A stretch of 64,000 nt of DNA from Ruminococcus hominis (GTDB lineage Bacteria; Bacillota; Clostridia; Lachnospirales; Lachnospiraceae), in NCBI RefSeq assembly GCF_014287355.1, contig NZ_JACOPE010000001.1, positions 1,426,001 to 1,490,000 on the forward strand, in the 5' to 3' direction. The position numbers were made by a program, and so were the translations under genes. Shown one piece after another: positions 58,874-64,000 of the stretch. A model generated the notes under the pieces. It worked only from the letters and a program-made list of their open reading frames with translations. It was not told the DNA's origin and did no database searches. The number at the start of each line of letters is the position of its first letter. The first letter of the stretch is position 1.

Positions 58874-59320
58874 TTATAATTTTTCAGAATCTAAAATAAT
58901 TGTAAACGGGCCATCGTTTATGAGAGAAATCTTCATGTCTGCACCAAAGCTTCCAGTTTGTACAATGCCAACTTGTTCCTTGCACTTGGAGATAATATAT
59001 TCGTAGAGTGCGTTTGCTTTGTCTGGATTGCCGGCATCTATAAAACTCGGACGATTGCCTTTTTTGCAATTTGCGTAAAGGGTAAATTGTGAAATTAAAA
59101 GAAGTTCTCCGTCGACATCTGCTAAGGATAGGTTTGTCTTTCCATTTTCATCTTCAAAAATACGAAGCCCGATTAATTTGCGGATTAATTTATCAGCAAT
59201 TTCTTCCGTGTCTGATTCAGCTACACCAATTAAAACCATAAAGCCCTTTCCAATCTGTCCAATGACCGTACCATCAACAGAAACAGAAGATTCGGTAACT
59301 CTTTGTATTACAAATCTCAT
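58874..59320 (-). CDS. dtd: D-aminoacyl-tRNA deacylase
   Basis: 148 residues. Removes D-amino acids (and Gly from tRNA-Ala) from mischarged t[20 protein letters not shown] at the start, [16 protein letters not shown], the catalytic [17 protein letters not shown], and [21 protein letters not shown], where the GP of the second active-site motif is present. AAGGAGGA on the minus strand is well spaced from the ATG at 59320. Confidence 0.98.
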   Translation of the reverse strand: MRFVIQRVTESSVSVDGTVIGQIGKGFMVLIGVAESDTEEIADKLIRKLIGLRIFEDENGKTNLSLADVDGELLLISQFTLYANCKKGNRPSFIDAGNPDKANALYEYIISKCKEQVGIVQTGSFGADMKISLINDGPFTIILDSEKL

Positions 59321-59501
59321 CTTAAATAAATCCTCCTTGGATAAAAATAAAGCGTTGAATTTATTTTATCGTGTGCTGTAAAAAAAGTCTATAAAAACAT
59401 GAAACATTTTGTTGCAAAATATAATTTGTAAGTAAGTAAAATGCTAAGCGATTGTCCTAAAAATAAAAGGCTTTTGTAAGCCAGAAAGATATGGTGAGCA
59501 T

Positions 59502-59846
59502 ATGGAACATTTCGAACGAAACCAACTTATTCCTCTTCGTGATGCATTAAATTCTTTGATGAAATTTGTAAGGGAAATACCGAGTGTCGGAATTCCGCAA
59601 TTTTATTGTTTTCTGGATTACATGAAGAACAACATTGAAATCTATTTATACGCCCCGATGGATGCAAATGAATGGGAAACGTTATTTTTGCGTTTAAAAG
59701 ACATCTTGATCCGGGATTGGCGAGAAGCCAATCATAGCGTATGGGGAATTCCTGCTTTTGATTTATTGATAGGTGAACGTGAAAATAAAACAGAACTTTG
59801 TTTAGAATTCCTTCAATTAGTCTCGGTTATAGACGGGTTTTTCTGA
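59502..59846 (+). CDS. Hypothetical protein, 114 residues
   Basis: Family not recognised. Soluble, mainly helical by pattern, with a polar start (MEHFERNQLIPLRDALNSLMKFVREI) and a tryptophan-containing middle (NEWETLFLRLKDILIRDWREANHSVWGIPAFDLLIGE). GGTGAG ribosome site. A TATAAT at 59420-59425 could serve as -10 but has no good -35. Located 70 bases upstream of glnS in the same direction. Confidence 0.65.
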   Translation: MEHFERNQLIPLRDALNSLMKFVREIPSVGIPQFYCFLDYMKNNIEIYLYAPMDANEWETLFLRLKDILIRDWREANHSVWGIPAFDLLIGERENKTELCLEFLQLVSVIDGFF

Positions 59847-59916
59847 AAATCATCTTGCTGTCATATCTGATTTATGGTAAAATCAATTGCAGATTTTACG
59901 ATAGTAGGAGGCAACT

Positions 59917-61587
59917 ATGGAGAACGAAACTGTTTCAAAAAACTTTATAGAACAGGAAATAGATAAAGATCTGGCGGAAGGTGTATATGATCATGTGTGT
60001 ACACGATTCCCACCGGAGCCGAATGGATATTTGCATATTGGACATGCGAAATCTATTTTGCTGAACTATGGATTAGCGCAGGAATATGATGGGGAATTTC
60101 ACATGCGTTTTGATGATACGAATCCGACAAAAGAGAAGATGGAATTCGTAGATTCGATCAAAGAAGATATCAAATGGCTAGGAGCTGACTGGAAGCAACA
60201 TTTATATTTTGCATCAGATTATTTTGATCAGATGTATGATTGCGCAGTGAAATTGATAAAAAAAGGAAAAGCATATGTGTGTGATCTGACAGCGGAAGAG
60301 ATCCGTCAGTATAGAGGAACTTTAACTGAAGCTGGAAAAGAAAGTCCATACCGCAACAGAAGTGTAGAAGAGAATCTTCAGTTGTTTGAAGAGATGCGTG
60401 ATGGCAAGTATGAAGATGGAACAAAAGTACTTCGTGCTAAGATTGACATGGCATCACCAAATATTAACATGAGAGACCCTGTTATTTATCGTGTTGCACA
60501 TATGACGCATCACAATACAGGAGATAAGTGGTGTATTTATCCGATGTACGATTTTGCACATCCAATTGAGGATGCAATCGAAGGAATCACACATTCTATT
60601 TGTACATTGGAGTTTGAAGATCACAGACCATTGTATGATTGGGTAGTAAGAGAATGTGAATTTACTATGCCGCCAAGACAGATTGAGTTTGCAAAATTAT
60701 ATCTGACAAATGTAGTGACTGGTAAGCGTTATATTAAGAAGCTGGTAGAAGACAAGATTGTAGATGGCTGGGATGATCCACGTCTTGTGTCCATTGCAGC
60801 ACTTAGAAGAAGAGGATTTACACCGGAATCAATTAAGATGTTTATTGAAATGTGCGGAATTTCAAAGGCACAGAGTTCGGTTGATTATGCAATGTTAGAG
60901 TATTGTATCCGTGAAGATCTGAAGTTGAAAAAATCTCGAATGATGGCAGTATTAGATCCTATCAAACTTGTTATCGATAATTATCCAGAAGGACAGATTG
61001 AATATCTGGACGTACCTAACAATCTTGAAAATGAGGAGCTTGGAACAAGAAAAGTACCATTCTGCCGTGAACTTTATATTGAACGAGATGACTTTATGGA
61101 AGAACCACCGAAGAAATATTTCCGACTCTTTCCAGATAATGAAGTCCGCCTGATGTCAGCATATTTTGTTAAATGTGTTGGATATGAGAAGGATGAAGAT
61201 GGTAATGTTACAGTTGTACATTGTACTTATGATCCGGAAACAAAGAGTGGAAGCGGCTTTACAGGAAGAAAAGTGAAAGGAACAATTCACTGGGTAGCAG
61301 CGCCAACAGCTCAAAAAGCAGAAGTGAGATTGTATGAGAATCTTGTTGATGAAGAGAAGGGTGTATATAACAAAGAAGATGGTTCTTTGAACTTGAATCC
61401 AAATTCATTGACAATTTTAAAAGAATGCTATGTAGAACCAAGTTTTCAGGATGCGAAAGCATATGATAGCTTCCAGTTCGTACGAACAGGTTACTTCTGT
61501 ATTGATGCGAAGGATTCAACAACAGAGAATCTGGTGTTTAACCGCATTGTTTCATTGAAGAGTTCATTTAAACTTCCAAAGAAATAA
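59917..61587 (+). CDS. glnS: Glutamine-tRNA ligase
   Basis: 556 residues. Class I synthetase: HIGH motif as HIGH at 40-43, [21 protein letters not shown], and a C-terminal beta-barrel anticodon domain. The position of the KMSKS loop reads VTGKRYIKK (267-275) instead of the usual VMSKRK, keeping the Lys but not MS. Direct glutaminylation in a Firmicute means glnS is present beside or instead of GatCAB for tRNA-Gln; many Firmicutes lack glnS, so acquisition is likely old. Strong AGGAGG. MocR-type gene follows after 5 bases. Confidence 0.96.
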   Translation: MENETVSKNFIEQEIDKDLAEGVYDHVCTRFPPEPNGYLHIGHAKSILLNYGLAQEYDGEFHMRFDDTNPTKEKMEFVDSIKEDIKWLGADWKQHLYFASDYFDQMYDCAVKLIKKGKAYVCDLTAEEIRQYRGTLTEAGKESPYRNRSVEENLQLFEEMRDGKYEDGTKVLRAKIDMASPNINMRDPVIYRVAHMTHHNTGDKWCIYPMYDFAHPIEDAIEGITHSICTLEFEDHRPLYDWVVRECEFTMPPRQIEFAKLYLTNVVTGKRYIKKLVEDKIVDGWDDPRLVSIAALRRRGFTPESIKMFIEMCGISKAQSSVDYAMLEYCIREDLKLKKSRMMAVLDPIKLVIDNYPEGQIEYLDVPNNLENEELGTRKVPFCRELYIERDDFMEEPPKKYFRLFPDNEVRLMSAYFVKCVGYEKDEDGNVTVVHCTYDPETKSGSGFTGRKVKGTIHWVAAPTAQKAEVRLYENLVDEEKGVYNKEDGSLNLNPNSLTILKECYVEPSFQDAKAYDSFQFVRTGYFCIDAKDSTTENLVFNRIVSLKSSFKLPKK

Positions 61588-61592
61588 GGTTT

Positions 61593-63002
61593 ATGAATGA
61601 ATTAACAATTAGCTTACAGCCAAAATCAGGCAAACCATTATATGAACAGATTTATTTATATATCAAAGAAGATATTCAGAACGGACGTATGAAGAGCAGC
61701 GAGAAACTGCCTTCAACAAGATCGTTGTGTAAATATTTAGAAGTAAGTAGAAGTACAGTGGAACTGGCATATGAACAATTACTTTCAGAAGGATATGTGA
61801 AGGCAGTACCTTATAAGGGATATTATGTAACAGATATTAAAGGATTATATCAAATTAAGAATAGTTCGAGAGAGTATCAGGAGAAAGAACAGTCGCAAAA
61901 GAGACAGTATTTGTATGATTTTACTCCCAATGGGGTGGATTTAAGAGGATTCCCTTATAATGCATGGAGAAAATTATCAAAGGAATGTTTGGCAGACGAT
62001 AAAGCTGAAATGTTTCGGCTGGGAAACCCGCAGGGGGAACTGGGATTGAGAAATGCGATATGCAATTATCTACATCAGGCGAGAGGTGTTAACTGCTCGC
62101 CTGATCAGATTATTGTAGGCGCAGGAAATGATTATCTATATATGGTTCTTACAACGGTAATGGGAAATCACCATAAAATTGCATTTGAGAATCCGACTTA
62201 TAAACGAGACTATCAGTTGTTTTATAATTTGTCATACGAGACATGCACGGTAGATATAGACGAACAGGGGATGGATGTTTCAAAACTGGAGCAGTCGAAT
62301 GCTGACATTGCATTTGTTATGCCATCGCATCAATATCCACTTGGAATTGTTATGCCGGTAAAACGCAGACTAGAGCTCCTCCAATGGGCAGAAAAGAAAG
62401 CAGACAGGTATATTATAGAGGATGATTATGACAGTGAATTCCGTTACAAGGGGAAACCTATCCCAGCATTACAAGGATATGATAATCATGAAAAAGTAAT
62501 TTATGTGGGAACCTTTTCGAAATCTATAGCACCTGCAATACGTGTAAGTTATATTGTATTACCTCGCATATTACTTCAACAATATTGGGAAAAAAGCGGA
62601 TTTTTAAATTCAACTGTTTCAAAAGTGGATCAGCTTATATTACAGAAATTTATTGAAGAAGGATATTATGAGCGGCATTTGAACAAGACAAGAGCCCTAT
62701 ACAAAGGGCGTCATGACAGATTGCTTGCATCATTAAAATGTCTCAGAACGCAGTTTGATATTTCAGGAGAAAATGCAGGAGTGCATTTGTTACTACATTG
62801 TAAGAATAAAATGTCGGAGACAGAGTTGATTCAAAGAGCAGCGGATAAAGACGTGAAAGTGTACGGATTGTCAGAATACTATGTTAAACAACAGATGCAA
62901 AAACAGGCTACGATTCTTCTTGGATATGCAAATATGCAGGAGAAAAGTATTGTTGAGGCAGTGCGATTGTTAAAAGAAGCATGGACAGAAAAAGACGCAT
63001 AA
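61593..63002 (+). CDS. MocR-type PLP-dependent transcriptional regulator (GntR HTH plus aminotransferase domain)
   Basis: 469 residues. N-terminal GntR winged helix (about 10-75; YEQIYLYIKEDIQNGRMKSSEKLPSTRSL) joined to a type I aminotransferase fold (about 110-465). PLP Lys is Lys310 in TFSKS; EDDYDSEFRYKGKPI holds the PLP-ring Asp. Such regulators (PdxR, GabR) control vitamin B6 or amine metabolism, but no such gene is adjacent, so the target is unknown. It has no obvious promoter of its own, only 5 bases after glnS, and a weak ribosome site. The stop codon lies inside the terminator stem. Confidence 0.93.
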   Translation: MNELTISLQPKSGKPLYEQIYLYIKEDIQNGRMKSSEKLPSTRSLCKYLEVSRSTVELAYEQLLSEGYVKAVPYKGYYVTDIKGLYQIKNSSREYQEKEQSQKRQYLYDFTPNGVDLRGFPYNAWRKLSKECLADDKAEMFRLGNPQGELGLRNAICNYLHQARGVNCSPDQIIVGAGNDYLYMVLTTVMGNHHKIAFENPTYKRDYQLFYNLSYETCTVDIDEQGMDVSKLEQSNADIAFVMPSHQYPLGIVMPVKRRLELLQWAEKKADRYIIEDDYDSEFRYKGKPIPALQGYDNHEKVIYVGTFSKSIAPAIRVSYIVLPRILLQQYWEKSGFLNSTVSKVDQLILQKFIEEGYYERHLNKTRALYKGRHDRLLASLKCLRTQFDISGENAGVHLLLHCKNKMSETELIQRAADKDVKVYGLSEYYVKQQMQKQATILLGYANMQEKSIVEAVRLLKEAWTEKDA

Positions 63003-63036
63003 AGTAAGTTCTTTTCTTACTTTATGCGTCTTTTTT
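62989..63036. terminator. Very strong bidirectional terminator containing the stop codon of the MocR gene
   Basis: AAAGACGCATAAAGTAAG (62991-63008) pairs perfectly with the inverse at 63016-63033 around a 7-base loop, 18 pairs, with A5 on the left and T6 on the right. The TAA (63000-63002) is in the left arm. It also ends the minus-strand gene that follows. Confidence 0.94.
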
Positions 63037-63041
63037 CATAA

Positions 63042-63245
63042 TTAAAGGTTTTCATCTCTTTTTAAAGAAACATATTCCCGTTCTTTCACTGGCTGAAGAT
63101 CGTTGTCTAAATCAAAATCGTCTTCTTCAAAAATATCATTTTCTGTATGCTCATGTGAAAAGTACTTTTTGAAAGCATAAACGGAAATACCAATACCTAT
63201 TCCGGTAAGCAGACATCTAGAAAGCAATTTTATAAATTTATTCAT
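63042..63245 (-). CDS. Small membrane protein, 67 residues
   Basis: Not assigned to a family. One membrane helix near the N terminus (about 9-27, LSRCLLTGIGIGISVYAFKKY), followed by a short acidic, disordered tail (FEEDDFDLDNDL). AAAGGGGAT is well spaced from the ATG at 63245. Convergent with the MocR gene, divergent from cls. Confidence 0.72.
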   Translation of the reverse strand: MNKFIKLLSRCLLTGIGIGISVYAFKKYFSHEHTENDIFEEDDFDLDNDLQPVKEREYVSLKRDENL

Positions 63246-63349
63246 GGTTTTGATCCCCTTTCAATCAGAAATAATCTTGAATCTTAATGTATTTTAATAC
63301 TTTTTGGGGTAAAATACAATTCTTTCTTGGATTTTCTGCATAAGAGAAT

Positions 63350-63378
63350 TTGCCCAAGCTTAAAAATCGTGCTATAAT
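63350..63378 (+). promoter_or_regulatory. Promoter of the cardiolipin synthase gene
   Basis: TTGCCC (63350-63355) and TATAAT (63373-63378) with a 17-base spacer; start near 63385, about 26 bases before the AGGAGGAG ribosome site. Confidence 0.72.
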
Positions 63379-63419
63379 ATGCGGTATTATACAAGGCAGA
63401 TGAACTTAACAGGAGGAGA

Positions 63420-64000
63420 ATGATGAATCATCCAGCGGTGAAAAAAGCGAAAAATAAAATACTGGAAATTGTCTTCAGCCGTACAGCATTAGTTTTATTA
63501 TTGATTTTACTACAACTGGGAGCAATGTTTGTACTGTCTACAATTCTGCGGGATTATGCGGTATATGTGTATTCATTAGAGCTGATTGCTCAGATCTTAA
63601 TTGTCGTATATATCATAAATGATAAAACATGTCCGGAATTTACATGCACATGGATGCTATTGATTTTAATCTTTCCTGTATTTGGATGTTTGTTTTATGT
63701 TTATGTAAAACTTGAACTTGGAACGAGGATGTTTGGCAAACGGTTATGTGATGTTCAGATGGAAACCTGGCCGTATTTGAAACAACAAAAGGAAATTGTA
63801 GAAGAATTGCAGGTTAGTAAGCCAGCCAACGCAAATCTTGCCAGATATATGGCGAATCAGCTGCATTACCCAACATATCGCAATACAAAAGCAATGTATT
63901 TTAGTTGCGGAGAAGAAAAATTTCCGGAGCTTTTAAAACAGTTGAAAATGGCTCAAAAATATATTTTTTTAGAGTATTTTATTGTCGCGGAAGGATATAT
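63420..64000 (+). CDS. cls: Cardiolipin synthase, N-terminal part (runs off the right edge)
   Basis: The frame opens at ATG 63420 (a second in-frame ATG at 63423 has the better spacing to AGGAGGAG at 63411-63418) and stays open to base 64000, giving about 193 residues of a protein usually near 500. Two N-terminal membrane helices (about 22-45 and 73-93) form the PLDc_N region; the visible end MAQKYIFLEYFIVAEGY is the start of the first phospholipase D domain, before its HKD motif. Makes cardiolipin from phosphatidylglycerol. Confidence 0.88.
   Translation, partial: MMNHPAVKKAKNKILEIVFSRTALVLLLILLQLGAMFVLSTILRDYAVYVYSLELIAQILIVVYIINDKTCPEFTCTWMLLILIFPVFGCLFYVYVKLELGTRMFGKRLCDVQMETWPYLKQQKEIVEELQVSKPANANLARYMANQLHYPTYRNTKAMYFSCGEEKFPELLKQLKMAQKYIFLEYFIVAEGY

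Noticed and set aside
58645..59320. Integrated element at tRNA-Thr
   Set aside because: No integrase, direct repeat of the tRNA end or foreign-looking genes follow; dtd is an ordinary housekeeping gene.

Overview
The window reads as an ordinary, densely packed chromosomal segment of a strictly anaerobic, endospore-forming, AT-rich Firmicute, most likely a gut Lachnospiraceae of the Ruminococcus gnavus/torques, Dorea or Mediterraneibacter type. This rests on gene content and order: biotin-dependent Na+ decarboxylase genes, a complete rnf operon, sporulation genes (dacF, ytfJ/gerW, an alpha/beta SASP, ylbJ), short-form hisG with hisZ, and the paired radical-SAM genes upstream of rng. I see no transposase, integrase, phage gene, CRISPR array or rRNA. 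There is one tRNA (Thr, GGT).

Layout. 1-2.5 kb: end of scpA, then scpB and dacF. 2.6-7.9 kb: a five-gene biotin carboxyltransferase/decarboxylase operon (acyl-CoA-type carboxyltransferase, OadG-like lipoprotein, biotin carrier, OadB, OadA) between a promoter and a terminator. 7.9-8.24 kb: the only gap over 300 bases; it holds a promoter and about 200 bases of strongly folded sequence, possibly a non-autonomous IS200/IS605-like insertion or a structured leader. 8.2-14.9 kb: pepP-like peptidase, RpiR regulator, flavoprotein, cmk, ispH, rpsA. 15.1-20.1 kb: rnfCDGEAB, convergent with apbE, which is divergent from a NusG-II/Gx-transporter pair running into ruvAB. 23.9-31.6 kb: zapA, U32 protein, ftsW/rodA-like gene, a transpeptidase, DUF2953, ytfJ. 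31.7-36.7 kb: rpmB (minus), asp23-like gene, fakA, recG, SASP. 36.8-46.5 kb: rsmD, coaD, coiled-coil gene, ylbJ (minus), rRNA methylase, two pseudouridine synthases, YgiQ-type radical SAM, SDR, recU. 46.5-51.8 kb: hisZ-hisG-hisD-hisB and a HisF-like/HisI/HisE fusion. 52.3-58.5 kb: two radical-SAM-associated genes, rng, ybaK, aspartokinase, CBS protein. 58.6-64 kb: tRNA-Thr, dtd, glnS, a MocR-type regulator, and the start of a cardiolipin synthase.

How the genes work together. Two membrane energy-conserving systems lie within 13 kb: the OadB-based sodium pump driven by decarboxylation, and Rnf, which couples ferredoxin oxidation to NAD+ reduction and ion export. ApbE supplies covalent FMN to RnfD and RnfG, whose acceptor threonines are visible. 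Most remaining genes are housekeeping (chromosome segregation, Holliday junction processing, peptidoglycan synthesis, RNA modification, histidine synthesis).

The observations I rate highest are the folded element at about 8.0-8.2 kb, the HisF-like domain without the usual catalytic aspartates fused to HisIE, the carboxylase operon carrying both 12S-type and 5S-type carboxyltransferases with one biotin carrier and one pump, and the apbE/NusG-II/Gx trio beside rnf. Start codons were moved from the longest frame wherever a clear Shine-Dalgarno sequence decided it. All functional calls come from reading motifs by eye; no database search was run.
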